Positions 11,044-22,100 of a stretch of DNA of 64,000 nucleotides are shown here, in pieces. The notes beneath the pieces are model-generated. The model made no database searches. It was given only the letters and a program-made list of their open reading frames with translations, and was not told the DNA's origin. The position numbers and the translations under genes were made by a program. How positions within the stretch are numbered: position 1 is the stretch's first letter; each line of letters starts with the position of its first letter. Origin of the DNA: Mycobacterium gallinarum (lineage in GTDB: Bacteria; Actinomycetota; Actinomycetes; Mycobacteriales; Mycobacteriaceae); NCBI RefSeq assembly GCF_010726765.1, contig NZ_AP022601.1, forward strand, positions 1,550,001 through 1,614,000, in the 5' to 3' direction.

Positions 11044-12321
11044 TCAGTTGTGGACGCCACGTGTCCGGATCACACTGTTGACCAATCGTCCGATGCTTTC
11101 CAGCGGCTGCGATTCGACGATGTCGGCGCCGATGCGTTGAGCTGCACAGCGATAGTCGGAGTTGGCGAGAACGTCGTCGACTGCTGCTCGGATCCGCGCG
11201 GGAGAGGGCGCCGCGGAGCCCAGGTTCATACCGACTCCGGTGTACGCGACGCGGGCGGCCACCTCGGCCTTATCGGATGTCTCGCCGGCGACGATCAACG
11301 GAATGCCGTACCGCAGAGCGTGCTGTACACCGCCGTAACCGCCGTTGGTGACCATGACGTCGACGTGCGGGAGGAGGGCTCCGTACGGAAGCCACTCGGC
11401 GACGAAGACGTTAGGCGGGAGTCCGGTGTCCTCGAATGGCCGTCCGGTGGTCGCCACAACGACGGTGTCCGTACCCTCCAGTGCGGCGATTGTCGCGCCG
11501 ATCAGTCGGTCCTGGTCATGATTGTCGAACGTTCCCTGCGTGACATGCACAACTCTGCGGGCAGAGTGGATCTCGGGCCACCAGTCGGGCGGGTCGAATT
11601 TCGCCACCCCGTCGAGTAGTACTGGGCCGACGAAGTCGACAGTTTCCGGTAGATCCTGACGCGGGTACTCGAACGCCGGCACCGTGAGCTGGACCAGTCC
11701 ATCGGCCAGCCGCGGCCAGTCCACGAGGCCAACTGGGGACGGTCGTGCTCCAAGCGCGCCGAGTGCGCGGTTCAAGGACTTCTGCACGCCGCGCAACATC
11801 ACGCCCTGGACCAGGCGGTGGACGCCGTCGTAGTCCATGCCCGGCCGGGGAGCCCAGGCCATGCCGAACGGCGGAGTATCCACGCTCGACAAGGTGATTG
11901 GACCGACACCGACCGTGAAAACCGCTGGCCTGGGCCCATCTCCGAGCAAGAGCGCCAGCACGCCGGTGAAGGTCAGATCAGCCAGCACGACATCGACGGG
12001 ATCCTCTGCCAGCACCCGCTCAAGCGCGTCGTACTGGGCGGCCAGAGGTGCGACGAACGTCGATTCGAGTTCCGCGAGCCCATGCAGATAGCGGCGCAAG
12101 AGGTTCGGCATCGGGAGGCGCGTTGGTGGTGCCGGCGGGCGGACGCGCGCGGCCGCATCGAGGGGCACCAGGCGCAGGCCAGCACGCTCGACGTCGTCCC
12201 GAAATTCAGGAGACGACACGACGGTGACGTCGTGACCGCTTTCGCGCAGGTGGGCGCCAATGCGCATCATCGGAAGAACATGGCCAGACAGCGAACTAGC
12301 GGCGACGACGATTCGCCCCAA
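11044..12321 (-). CDS. GT1-family (UGT/MGT type) glycosyltransferase
   Basis: This is a 425-residue GT-B fold enzyme that should move a sugar from a nucleotide donor to a lipid or small hydrophobic acceptor. The N-terminal acceptor domain starts SSLSGHVLPMMRIGAHLRESGHDV. The C-terminal donor-binding domain contains VTQGTFDN and TNGGYGGVQHALRYGIPLIV, the hallmark region of macrolide and glycopeptidolipid-type glycosyltransferases. Mycobacterial relatives decorate glycopeptidolipids or phenolic glycolipids, but no other lipid-glycan genes flank it. It is divergent from a metallo-beta-lactamase-fold gene across a 142-bp gap holding a SoxR-type box. Confidence 0.85.
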   Translation of the reverse strand: MGRIVVAASSLSGHVLPMMRIGAHLRESGHDVTVVSSPEFRDDVERAGLRLVPLDAAARVRPPAPPTRLPMPNLLRRYLHGLAELESTFVAPLAAQYDALERVLAEDPVDVVLADLTFTGVLALLLGDGPRPAVFTVGVGPITLSSVDTPPFGMAWAPRPGMDYDGVHRLVQGVMLRGVQKSLNRALGALGARPSPVGLVDWPRLADGLVQLTVPAFEYPRQDLPETVDFVGPVLLDGVAKFDPPDWWPEIHSARRVVHVTQGTFDNHDQDRLIGATIAALEGTDTVVVATTGRPFEDTGLPPNVFVAEWLPYGALLPHVDVMVTNGGYGGVQHALRYGIPLIVAGETSDKAEVAARVAYTGVGMNLGSAAPSPARIRAAVDDVLANSDYRCAAQRIGADIVESQPLESIGRLVNSVIRTRGVHN

Positions 12322-12426
12322 GATGGCACCCTTCGTAGCGAGAGTCTCGTTGCAGCCACGGAGAGCCGTCGGCTACGTACTCTGTTGCCGCCAGGGGTGA
12401 AGTCTAACCTCCCGTCCGGCACTTGC

Positions 12427-12463
12427 TTGACCTCAACAATGGTTGAGGAAGCAGGGTGGAGTC
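12427..12463 (+). promoter_or_regulatory. SoxR/MerR-type promoter with 18-bp palindromic box
   Basis: CCTCAAC-AATG-GTTGAGG (12431-12448) is a perfect palindrome matching the SoxR box pattern CCTCAA-N6-TTGAGG. It sits between TTGACC (12427-12432) and a weak -10, CAGGGT (12452-12457). The spacer is 19 bp, as in MerR-family promoters. The ATG at 12464 falls 7 bases after the -10, suggesting a leaderless message. No MerR-family gene is seen in the window. Confidence 0.65.
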
Positions 12464-13111
12464 ATGGCTACTTTGACGAAGATCAACGACGATCTCTATC
12501 AGACCCGCATGGATTCACCGTTTCCCGGTTTGACCACCCACGCGTACCTGTGGCAACGGCCGGCTGGCAATGTGCTCTTCTACAGTCCGGCCAGCGACGC
12601 GGATTTCGATGCTATCGACGAACTAGGCGGCGTCCACGGCCAATATCTGTCGCACCTCGACGAGGCGGGCCCGAACCTGGCCCGCATCGCCGAACGTTTC
12701 GGTCGCCAGCTGCACGCTCCCGCAGCCGAACTGAGAGAGATTGCGCAACACGGTCGCGTCGACGTACCGCTGGAAGCTGTGCGACACGTCGACCTCAACG
12801 GTGTGGAAGTGCTTCCCACACCAGGTCATTCACCCGGAAGCACCTGCTACCTGGTGACGGGCGTGGGCGGCGACCGATATCTGTTCACCGGCGACACGAT
12901 CTTTCCCGCCGGTGACGGCACCTGGTCGACGTTCGTGGTGCCCGGCCGGGGTGACGCGGCAGCCATGCGGGACAGTGTGAAGCTACTCGGCACCGTGGCA
13001 CCCGACCTCGTCATCTCGAGCGCTTTCGCGGGCGAGACGGCGATCGAGGCCGTCAACGCCGCGCGGTGGTCGGAGATCATCGACCAGGCGCTGGCGAGCG
13101 TGAAGTCCTAG
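12464..13111 (+). CDS. Metallo-beta-lactamase-fold protein with a degenerate metal motif
   Basis: The 215-residue protein keeps late family motifs, TPGHSPGS (third metal His) and FTGDTIFPAGDG (bridging Asp). The usual HxHxDH signature is reduced to YLSHLDEAGPN, leaving one His and the Asp. It may bind one metal, use other ligands, or have lost hydrolase activity. ATG 12464 is preferred over the upstream TTG at 12443 because the promoter and the purine-rich gggtgga precede it. It shares a CTAG stop overlap with the convergent DUF899 gene. The SoxR-type promoter suggests a role in redox or xenobiotic stress. Confidence 0.78.
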   Translation: MATLTKINDDLYQTRMDSPFPGLTTHAYLWQRPAGNVLFYSPASDADFDAIDELGGVHGQYLSHLDEAGPNLARIAERFGRQLHAPAAELREIAQHGRVDVPLEAVRHVDLNGVEVLPTPGHSPGSTCYLVTGVGGDRYLFTGDTIFPAGDGTWSTFVVPGRGDAAAMRDSVKLLGTVAPDLVISSAFAGETAIEAVNAARWSEIIDQALASVKS

Positions 13112-13830
13112 GAGCAGCATCCGCCGGGGCCGTGGCCCGGCTCGGCGTAGGTGTCGTTCCAGCGCCACCACTCGTAGGGCGGGCCCTGCGGATAACCCTC
13201 GGGCGAGTCTTCCCAATTCTCCTGCCGCCCAAGCGCGGTCATGTCGAGCAGGTTCCAGGTGCCGACGAACACTTCGTCTCCGCGGCCGGAGATCATGTAG
13301 GTGCGGAAGACACGGTCGTTCTCGTCGCGGATGAAGGCGTTGGTGCCATGCCAGAGGTCGACACCGAAGTCCTTGTCGAAGTCATCGGTGAGCGAGTACC
13401 ACGGGTGCCGCCACCCCATCTTCGCTTTCATCCGGTCGAGGTCGGGTTGCGTGGCCCGCGATACGTACACGAACGTTGTGTCGCGGGCGTTGAGATGAGC
13501 GAGATTCGGCACATGGTCTGCCATCAATGAGCAACCCACACAGCCGTGTTCGGGCCAGCCGGGGTGCCCGGGGACATCGTCGCCGCCTGTGCCGGGTTCG
13601 ATGAACGCGCGATAGACGATCAGCTGGCGTCTGCCGTCGAACAGCTCGAGAAGGCTCAGCTTGCCGTCGGGCCCGTCGAAGACGTACTCCTTGTCAACAG
13701 GTGTCCAGGGCATGCGACGCCGCTGGGCGGCCAACGCATCGCGGGCGCGTTGAACCTCTTTTTCTTTGGTGAGCATCTCCTGCAGGGCGGCGCCCCACTC
13801 CCCTGCCGACACGATCGGTGGCATCTTCAC
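13108..13830 (-). CDS. DUF899 family protein, thioredoxin-like
   Basis: The 240-residue protein matches the DUF899 pattern: an N-terminal helical segment with ALAAQRRRMPW, the motif DGRRQLIVYRAF, the Cys pair GCVGCS, and the C-terminal WWRWNDTY. The family has a thioredoxin-like fold and is often described as a predicted dithiol-disulfide oxidoreductase, without a proven reaction. Its C terminus ends in a CCS motif. The start overlaps the stop of the upstream ArsR-SRPBCC fusion gene (ATGA), so the two form a translationally coupled operon probably autoregulated by the fusion protein. Confidence 0.82.
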   Translation of the reverse strand: MKMPPIVSAGEWGAALQEMLTKEKEVQRARDALAAQRRRMPWTPVDKEYVFDGPDGKLSLLELFDGRRQLIVYRAFIEPGTGGDDVPGHPGWPEHGCVGCSLMADHVPNLAHLNARDTTFVYVSRATQPDLDRMKAKMGWRHPWYSLTDDFDKDFGVDLWHGTNAFIRDENDRVFRTYMISGRGDEVFVGTWNLLDMTALGRQENWEDSPEGYPQGPPYEWWRWNDTYAEPGHGPGGCCS

Positions 13831-14621
13831 TTCTCGTCACTCCCCTCCTCCAGCGCCGTCTTGAGATTCGACAGCTTCCACGGCCACCCACCGGAAATGA
13901 GTTCGCGCACAGTGCTTTCAGGCGGAAAGTCGTCGTGCACAACGGTCAGCTTCACCTGACCGTCGTCGACCGGTTCGATGTCGAACGACACCTTTGACCT
14001 GCTCTCCGCTGCGGCTTTGGCGATGACCTCTTCGCCGAGCCCCAGCTCCGTGAGCTCCGGCACGAACGTGTGAAAGGTGAACGCGAGCCGGCGGTACGGA
14101 TCCGATTCGAGGATCACCTGCTCCGGATGCTCGATCTTGAGCTTTCGGTCCTCCCACACATACGTCGAGCCCTTCTCCCAGTCCGACGCGATCGCGTGCC
14201 CCATGTAGCGATGCGAGAACGCCGGATCGGTGATCGCCTGCCACAGTCGTTCAGGAGTGGTTCGGATGTAGGTGGTGTAGACGAATGCGGCGCTATTGCT
14301 CATCGGTTCGGTCTCCAATGCGATTTTCAGATCGGCGAGTGTCTGCACCCGCGCACGGTCGTACTGGGTGATCCAGCGGTCGGCGATCGCGTTGATCGGT
14401 TCGGCGTTGAGGTAGTGCAGCTTTTCCCTGCCCTGCCACACCGTGGTGATCAGGTTGGCTGCTTCGAGCACCGCCAAGTGCTTACTGACCGACTGCCGTG
14501 CCATGGACATTTCCGCGCAAAGGTCGCGCAAGCTCTGCCCGTTGCGTGAATTGAGGCTGTCGAGCAGCAGGCGCCGACTGGGGTCGGCCAGCGCCTTGAA
14601 TACCTCGTCCGTCTGTGTCAT
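13827..14621 (-). CDS. ArsR-family HTH fused to an SRPBCC (AHSA1-like) domain
   Basis: The 264-residue protein has an ArsR winged helix (residues 1-95) with FKALADPSRRLLLDSL and the recognition helix ARQSVSKHLAVLEAANL, followed by an SRPBCC/AHSA1 domain (about 108-260) with TTPERLWQAITDPAF and the C-terminal SGGWPWKLSNLKTAL. No Cys metal-binding motif is seen, so it probably senses a hydrophobic ligand in the SRPBCC pocket rather than a metal. It is the first gene of an operon with DUF899. Two tandem palindromes just upstream of its ATG are likely autoregulatory operators. Confidence 0.85.
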   Translation of the reverse strand: MTQTDEVFKALADPSRRLLLDSLNSRNGQSLRDLCAEMSMARQSVSKHLAVLEAANLITTVWQGREKLHYLNAEPINAIADRWITQYDRARVQTLADLKIALETEPMSNSAAFVYTTYIRTTPERLWQAITDPAFSHRYMGHAIASDWEKGSTYVWEDRKLKIEHPEQVILESDPYRRLAFTFHTFVPELTELGLGEEVIAKAAAESRSKVSFDIEPVDDGQVKLTVVHDDFPPESTVRELISGGWPWKLSNLKTALEEGSDEK

Positions 14622-14630
14622 ATCTGTTTA

Positions 14631-14677
14631 TGCAGCTGTCTGGCTGCATGTTCACCATAGGCAGCCTTCCGGCTGCA
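14631..14677. promoter_or_regulatory. Tandem ArsR-type operators
   Basis: TGCAGC-N6-GCTGCA (14631-14648) and GGCAGC-N6-GCTGCA (14660-14677) are repeated 29 bp apart, just upstream of the ArsR-SRPBCC start at 14621. Both right arms continue into TG. Spacing near three helical turns suggests cooperative binding on one DNA face. The rest of the 14622-14830 gap holds no other signal I can support. Confidence 0.55.
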
Positions 14678-14830
14678 TGTCAATGGTCGGTTTTCACGTT
14701 GCGGTTCCTGGTGCGCGATACCCTCGGGTTCGTCGGACCATGCTTGCTCCGCAAGCTCCAACCATCAGCGACATTGTCGCTAAACGGTTGCGGCCCAGTA
14801 TTTGTCGGACCCCTCTGTTTTGATGGGGTC

Positions 14831-16117
14831 ATGTCTTCGATCGCCGCCTCCGACGGGGCGGTCGTGCGTCCGAAGGACCGGCTGGAGGTGTTGTTCGGCG
14901 AGCTGGGTGAGTTGATGGGTCAGCGCAACGCCATCGACGCGCGCATCGTGGACATCGTGGCCGAGATGGACCACGACGACCTGGTCGGCATGACCGGGTG
15001 TCGCTCGCTGTCGGCTTTGGTGGCGTGGAAGACCGGCTCCTCGACCAGAAACGCCGGGAAGATCGCCGCGATTGCGCACCGGGCCCGACAGTTTCCGCTG
15101 TGCATGGCGGGCCTGCGCGAAGGCCGGTTGTCACTGGATCAAGTCGCCATCATCGCCGAGAAAGCCGGCGCAGGTTCTGATGGGCACTACGTGACGTTGG
15201 CCGAGGTCGCCACCGTCAGCCAACTCAACACCGCCCTCAAGGCCGAACCACCCCTGCCATCTGAACCCGACCCCTGGCGCGACACCCCACCCGAGGCCGA
15301 ACCCGAGCCGCCGCCGCGGCCCACGATCACCACCACCCACAGCGACGAGCAGACCACCACCTGGAAGATCACCCTGTCGCACCTGGACGCCGCAACCTTC
15401 GACGCCGCCGTGCAGTCCCATCTGGATGCCGCGGTCGCCGCGTGGAAACGCGACCACGACACCGACACCCTGCCCGCCGCGGTAGCGCCGCCGTTTCCCA
15501 CCAAGGGTGAGGCGTTCATGAGCCTGGTCGAAGCCGGCTGGGACACCGACGCCACCCGCCGCCCCCACGGCCAGCACACCACCGTCGTAGTGCACCTCGA
15601 CATCAACGACCGCATCGCCAACCTGCACCTCGGCCCGCTGCTCACCGACGCCGACCGCCAATACCTCACCTGCGACGCCACCTGTGAGGTGTGGTTCCAC
15701 CGCGACGGACAACCCCTCGGTGCCGGGCGCGCCACGCGCACCATCGGCCGCCGGCTACGCCGCGCCCTAGAACACCGCCACCCCACGTGTGCGGTGCCCG
15801 GCTGCGGAGCCACCCGCGGACTGCACGCCCACCACATCCAGCACTGGGAAGACGGCGGCCCCACCGACCTGGACAACCTGGTCCTGCTGTGCCCCTACCA
15901 CCACCGGGCCCACCACCGCGGCGTCATCACCATCACCGGACCCGCCGACAGCCTCACCGTCACCGACAGCGATGGCCGAACCCTGAGCCCGGGATCACTC
16001 GCGCGCCCACCCACCCGACCCCCACCCGACGCCGCGCCCTACCGCGGACCCACCGGCGAACGCGCCCAATGGTGGTGCTACACCCCCTTCCAACCCACAC
16101 CACCAACCGCCAACTAG
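14831..16117 (+). CDS. 13E12-type DUF222/HNH endonuclease family protein
   Basis: The 428-residue protein has an N-terminal DUF222 helical region and a C-terminal HNH nuclease motif with zinc-type Cys pairs: CAVPGCGATRGLHAHHIQHW, then DLDNLVLLCPYHH. These proteins belong to the 13E12 repeat family, present in many copies in mycobacteria and suspected of being mobile or repeat-associated nucleases. The Pro/Thr-rich linker (about residues 135-165) and the tail are typical. ATG 14831 is the first start consistent with the conserved N terminus. Its TAG shares CTAG with the stop codon of the convergent giant gene. Confidence 0.85.
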   Translation: MSSIAASDGAVVRPKDRLEVLFGELGELMGQRNAIDARIVDIVAEMDHDDLVGMTGCRSLSALVAWKTGSSTRNAGKIAAIAHRARQFPLCMAGLREGRLSLDQVAIIAEKAGAGSDGHYVTLAEVATVSQLNTALKAEPPLPSEPDPWRDTPPEAEPEPPPRPTITTTHSDEQTTTWKITLSHLDAATFDAAVQSHLDAAVAAWKRDHDTDTLPAAVAPPFPTKGEAFMSLVEAGWDTDATRRPHGQHTTVVVHLDINDRIANLHLGPLLTDADRQYLTCDATCEVWFHRDGQPLGAGRATRTIGRRLRRALEHRHPTCAVPGCGATRGLHAHHIQHWEDGGPTDLDNLVLLCPYHHRAHHRGVITITGPADSLTVTDSDGRTLSPGSLARPPTRPPPDAAPYRGPTGERAQWWCYTPFQPTPPTAN

Positions 16118-19100
16118 GTGTACTGACCGTGGAGTTCGTCGAATCGCGCGAGCGCCTGTCCGCGTTGGTTGACGTCGAAGGCCTCCATGTGGATGACACG
16201 CGTTCCGTCGAAAAGGATGAGGGTGATCACTGGGAACTCGATGACGGCGCCTTCGGGCGTCCTGCCCTTGACGACGAGATCTGTTACCACGCCTTTGGCG
16301 GAATGGGCAAGTATCTCGACAGGCTCTGTCCTCAAGTCTGGGATGAGAGCAGCCAAGGCGCGAATCGACCGCCAATGGTCTTCGATCGTTTCGGGTTCCG
16401 CGCTGACCAGTTGCCGGTGGTTGACGTAAGTCGCACCGAATTCATTGGCCGCGATTGCGTCCCAGTCGTGCCGGTTGTACATCTCGTTCGATCGGAGTGC
16501 AGCCTCGATGACGTCAGGGTATGCAACCTCTCCCGACGCGATCCAGCGAGCGGTGAGTTCCGCGAACGCGGCATCAATGTCGTCGGGGTCGAGAACGGCG
16601 AACCAGAAGATCAATTCGTCTTTGTTGATGCTGCCGATATTCAATGCCTCGACAGCGATCGGATTACCGGCCTCGCTCTGATCGCGAAATGTCGCGCGGC
16701 CCAGCATCAGATGCTCTCCCCTGACAGCGATGGTCTCAAACTCCGCTTGCCACCCCGCGGCCGCACCGAATGTCACTGCTTGCGCGTAGTCTGGCCTGAT
16801 CGACCCCGCGTCACGCAGGCCTTTCCGCCGATCTTCGTAAGTACAGTCCTCAGAAAAAAGGGCGAGGTACCTGTCAGGGTCACGCCGGTCGAAGGCATCC
16901 ACCACTCGTGCGAGAACTCGCGCTAGTGCATTGTTCGGCTGAGGCCCATCAACAGTGAGTTCGTCGAAACGAGTGAGTGCCTGCTCGCGTTGGTCGAGGT
17001 CGTACGTCTCGGCGTGGACGATGCGATGACCGTCGATCAGGAGCAGTACAACAAATGGAAGATCAAACGGGACGTCATCGGTCGAGGTGCCCTTCGCGAC
17101 CGTATGGATGACGATGCCAGTCGCCGAAAGTCGAAGGACGTCGGTCAACTCGAACCGCAAGTCGGGAACGAGTGACGTGAGCATGCGGAGCGAAGACATA
17201 TCGTCGGCGACCGTGTCGGCGCCACCTCTTAGCTGCAGGTGATTGGTATACGTTGCGCCGGCGTGACGTGTGGCCAGTTTGTCCCACTCATGTCGATTAG
17301 CGGACTCGGCGAAAGTCTGGATTGCTTCCATTACTCCGGGGTGGCCGCACTCTCCTGATGCGATCCAGCGGGCGGTCAGCTCGGCGAGAGCGGCATCGAT
17401 GTCGTCGGGGTAGAAAAGCAGGAGAGTAGAGATCAATTGGCTGACGGTGATTTCCGCGATGAATAGGGCTTCCACGACGACTGGGTGGTCGGCCTCGTCG
17501 TGATCGCGATATGTCAGGTGACAGAGCACAAGATGCGGTCCCCGATTTGCAATGCACTCGACTTCCACCTGCCAACCCGTGCCGGCCCCATCAATTACCG
17601 CACGGGCAAAGTCTGGCTTGACGAGCCCCGCGTCACGCAAGCCTTTTCGCCGATCCTCGTACCGGGCGTCGTCGGTGAAAATGGACAGATAACTGTCCAC
17701 GTCGCGGCGGTTAATGTAATCAACCACGCCTGTGAGAACCCGTGTGACTGCGTTATCCGAAAGCGGCGCGGTCACATTCAGTTCCTCGAATCTGGCGAGT
17801 GCCCTATCGCGCTGTTGAGGGTCGTAGGTCTCGAGATGGGTGACGCGATCACCGTCAAGAAGTATGAGATAAATCGCCGGAACCTCAACGACAGCGCCCT
17901 CGGTCGACGTGCCTTTCAGCACCAGCCTCGCCAAAACACCCATCGCCGAGTGCGCGAAGACCTCGGCGGCTTCGACCCACAGATCGGGTACGAGTGACGC
18001 CCATAGCTGAATCGATGACAGGTAACCGGATATGTCGGCGTCGTCGAGTCCGAGCTGTCGGTGGCTTACATACGTCGCGTCGCCGAGACGATTCGCAATG
18101 GCGGCCCAGTCATGGCGATTGGCCATGTCAAAAATTCGCTGCGCAGATTGGATGACCGCGGGATGCTCGACCTCTCCCGATGCGACCCAGCGAGCGGTGA
18201 GCTCAGCAAAGGCAGAGTGAATGTCGTCAGGGTCGAAAAACACTACACACGGCACGAATTTGTCGGTGAGATCCGTGAGCGCGATCAATTCAACGGTGAC
18301 TGGCAGTTCGGCATCGGCTGTGTCGCGGAACGTTTCGTGGCTCAGCGCCAAGCGGTCTCCCCTGATGGCAACCGCCTCATGTTCCAGGTGCCAACTCGTG
18401 GGCGTTCCGGACAATACCGCGGCTGCGTAATCCCCGTCGGCCGCTCCTTCATATTGCAGTCCTTTTCTGCGGTCCACGTATCGGCCGCTGGCGAGCGAAA
18501 GAAATCCGTCCACATCACGGCGGTTGTATGTATCGCAGACTTGTGCTCGCGTACGGCTCGCTGCATTCTCGAGTCGCGTTGCTGACGAACTGAGTTCGTC
18601 GAGTCTGGCGAGTGCGGCGTCGATATCACCCTCGTCGAATAGTTCGAAGTGGTCGATTCGACCACGCCCAACTGTGAGGACTTGGATCATTCGCCACTCC
18701 GCATCGAATCCCTCTTTCGAGCGGCCGTACGACCTGTTGGTGACGACGGCTCCGACGTCGGTGAGTCGATGAATGCTCTCGACGTACATGGTGAGGTCCG
18801 GCACGAGATCCCACGCGGTGCGGAGGGTTTCAGCCAGATCGTTGGGATCGATTGTGACGACTGTGCGGTAGTCCAGGTGGACGACGTCCGTTATCCACGC
18901 GGGAAGTTCGTGCCGGTTGAGTCCGGAGTACATCTGCGCCACCGCAGACCAGGTGTCGCGGCATTGGGCCGCTTCCCCAGCGAGATACTGACTGTCCAGT
19001 TCCTGGAAGGCGGCGGCGATCTCATCGAGATCGAAAAGCACACTGCGGCTGATCCGTTCATCGTCCTGCGCCTCGACAACCGCCAATACCTCAGCAACGA

Positions 19101-22100
19101 CGGGCTTGCCGGCCTCACCGCTGTCGCGACAGATGTGGCGAACCAGTGCAAGATGGCGCCCCCGGTTGGCGACAGGCTCGATCTCTACGCGCCAACTCGA
19201 GGGCCCGGTGAAAAGCAGCCCACGTACGAACTCCCGGTTAATTGGGCCGGCATTGCGCAGCCCCCGCCGCCGGTCGTCGTACTGCGCGTTGGTCGCCAAC
19301 ACGCCGAGGTAGCCCTCAAGATCCCCACGATTGAATGCGTCTGCGGCCCTGCCGTCCCCGCGAATCGCCGCATTATCGAGGTGTGTTGCAGGCACGCTGA
19401 GTTTGTCAAACCAAGACAGGGCCGTATCGAGATCGTGGTCGTCGAAGAGTTCACAGCGGCTGATCAATTCGCCGTCGAACATCAGAAGGGTGATCTCGCG
19501 CCATTCGGCATCGAAGCCCTCGCGCGACGTTCCCGACTCGGTGTGGGTGAACACAGCGCCAAGATGGGTCAATCGATGCACGCTCTCGATTCGGGTGCGG
19601 ACGTCCGGCGCGACCGCCCACATTGCGCTGACGTACTCGTTCATCTCACCGGGCGCAGGAACCATGGCGCGCCGGTGATCGACGTTCACCCAGTCGGTAG
19701 TCGTCTGTGACAGTTCATGCCGATTGAACCTCGCATAGGTCTGATTGACCAGCTTCCAAATGTGTGAGTGAGCCGCATCGACCCCTGCCAGGAACCTGGC
19801 GTCGAGTTCCGCCAACGCGGAGTCGATCTCGTCCGGATCGAAAAAGGCCTCATAAGCAATCATTTCGCGGTCGGACACCTCGACCACCGCGAGGACCTCC
19901 ACTACGCTCGGCCCATCTGGCTCATCGATATCGCGGAATCTGCCGCGCATCAGCGCCAGGGCTTCTCCCCTAGTGGCGATGAGCTCGATAGACAGTCGCC
20001 AACTCGGGGCCGCCTCAAACAAGAGCGCACGCCCGACATCCGGGTCCACGGGACCTTCGTCGCGAAGTCCCTTCCGGCGATCATCGTAATAAGCGTCCTC
20101 GTCGTGGACGGCGAGAAACCCCTCCAGATCTCGCCGGTTGTACACCTCCGAAAAACGCCGCCAAGCCCGCATCGCAGCGTTGTCGGGTCGAGGTGGCGGT
20201 TTGTTGATTTCGTCGAACCGCGCGAGCGCGGCGTCGAGGTCTTCGTCGTCGAACAGCTCGAAGCGGTTGCCTAGGTCGCCCTCGAATGTGAGTAGATGAA
20301 TATCCCGCCACTCGGCGCGGAATCCCTGCGGCGACGTTCCATACGTCGAGGCCGTGATAACCGCTCCGAGATTGCTCAGCCTGTGCACTGCCGCGATATG
20401 GGCCTGAGTGTCGGGCGTGACGGTAAACGCCGCTTGGACGTAGTTTGTCAGGTCGCCGGGCTCAAACGCTGTCACCCGACGGTGGTCGATGTTCACCCAA
20501 TCAGGAGTCGTCAAAGGCGGCTCATGCCGGTTGAACCTGGCGTAGCTGTCGACAACGAGTGCCCACATCTGTGCGTGGGCCGCGCCTTCGCCGGCCAGGT
20601 AGCGTGCGTCGAGTTCTGCCAACGCGGGCTCGATATCATCCGGATCGAAGAGTACGAAGTCGTGGACGAGGTCATCGGTCGCGCTCTCAGTCAGCGTCAG
20701 GACTTCGACACAAGTCGGTCGGTCAACGTCACCGAAATCGCGAAAAGTTTGACGGCTCAGACAAAGCCGCGATCCCCGAACCGCAATGTGCTCAACATCC
20801 AGCCGCCAAAGTTCTGGATACTCGAATAGCGTTTCGACCACGCGCCGACGCATTGCCCCGCCTTGGGAGTCCCGCAGTCCCATGCGTCGATCAGCAAAGT
20901 GGCCATCCGACGCCGTGAGGTCGACGAAGGCGTCCACGTCGCGGCGATTGAATGCGTCGGCAAGCCGATCCCAGATACGCGTAGTCGCGTTCTCAATGCG
21001 GGGAACCCGCGTAGTGAGTTCGTCGAATCTCGCGAGCGCAGCGTCTAGGTCGGTCTCGTCAAAGATCTCCAAACGTGTGACATGGTCGCCGTCAACGGTC
21101 ATTAGCTGGGTCATTCGCCACTCGGCGACGAATCCCTGATGCGATGAACCAACGGATCTATTGGTGACCACCGCGGCACGATCGCTGAGCCGATGCACAG
21201 ATTCGATGTAGATACTGAGGTCTGGCGTGAGCTCTCGAGCACCGCGAATTGTCGTGTTGAGCTGGTCTGCCGGGTATCCCCGCCGGTGGTCGGTACTCAC
21301 CCAATTGTCATCGGGCACGAGGCCATTCCGGTTGTATGCGGCATGGGTCTCTGCGACCGCTGACCACGTCTGCGCATACGGCGCCGCTTCGCCGGCGAGG
21401 TACCGCGCGTCGAGTTCAGCGAATGCCGCGTCGACGTCGTTTGGGTCGAACACGATATTCATGGAGATATTGCCGGCGTCGTCGATCTCGATGACTTCGA
21501 GTACCTCGTCGAAGAAGGCCTCGGTTTGGTCATCGCACTCTGAATAACGCGTGTGCGTCAGAATCAGTCGCTCTCCTCGCACAGCGATGACCTCTTCAGC
21601 GACACCTGTGATGCCGACATCGGTTGCTGTGCGGGCATCACGAATCATGGAATCTCCACCATGACGCATCCCGCCGTTTACTGTGCGTCGGCGATCGTCA
21701 AGCGTGAATTCCTCCGCGAGGGTGGCGCGCATGCCGTCCCAATCACGAGCCGCGAAACATGCGCGAGCTCGCTTGAGTATACGGCCGGCAGCGTTCTCCA
21801 AGAATCTTGAACTACTGAGTTCGTCGAACTTCGCCAGCGCGGCGTCGAGGTCGGTCTCGTCGAATAACTCCGTGCGATTGAGCTTCTCGCCGTCGACCAT
21901 CACCAGGCCGACCTCTCGCCACTCCGCGTAAAAGCCGGTGACCGACACCCCTCGCGTCGTACTGGTGACGACGGCCCCAAGATCATTCAGCCGATGAACC
22001 GCCTCGACATGGATTCTGTTCTGCGGTGAATCCACCCAGGAAGAGCGAACATATGTCGCCAACTCGCCTGGTGGGAATGCGCTACCTCCTCGCCGATGGT

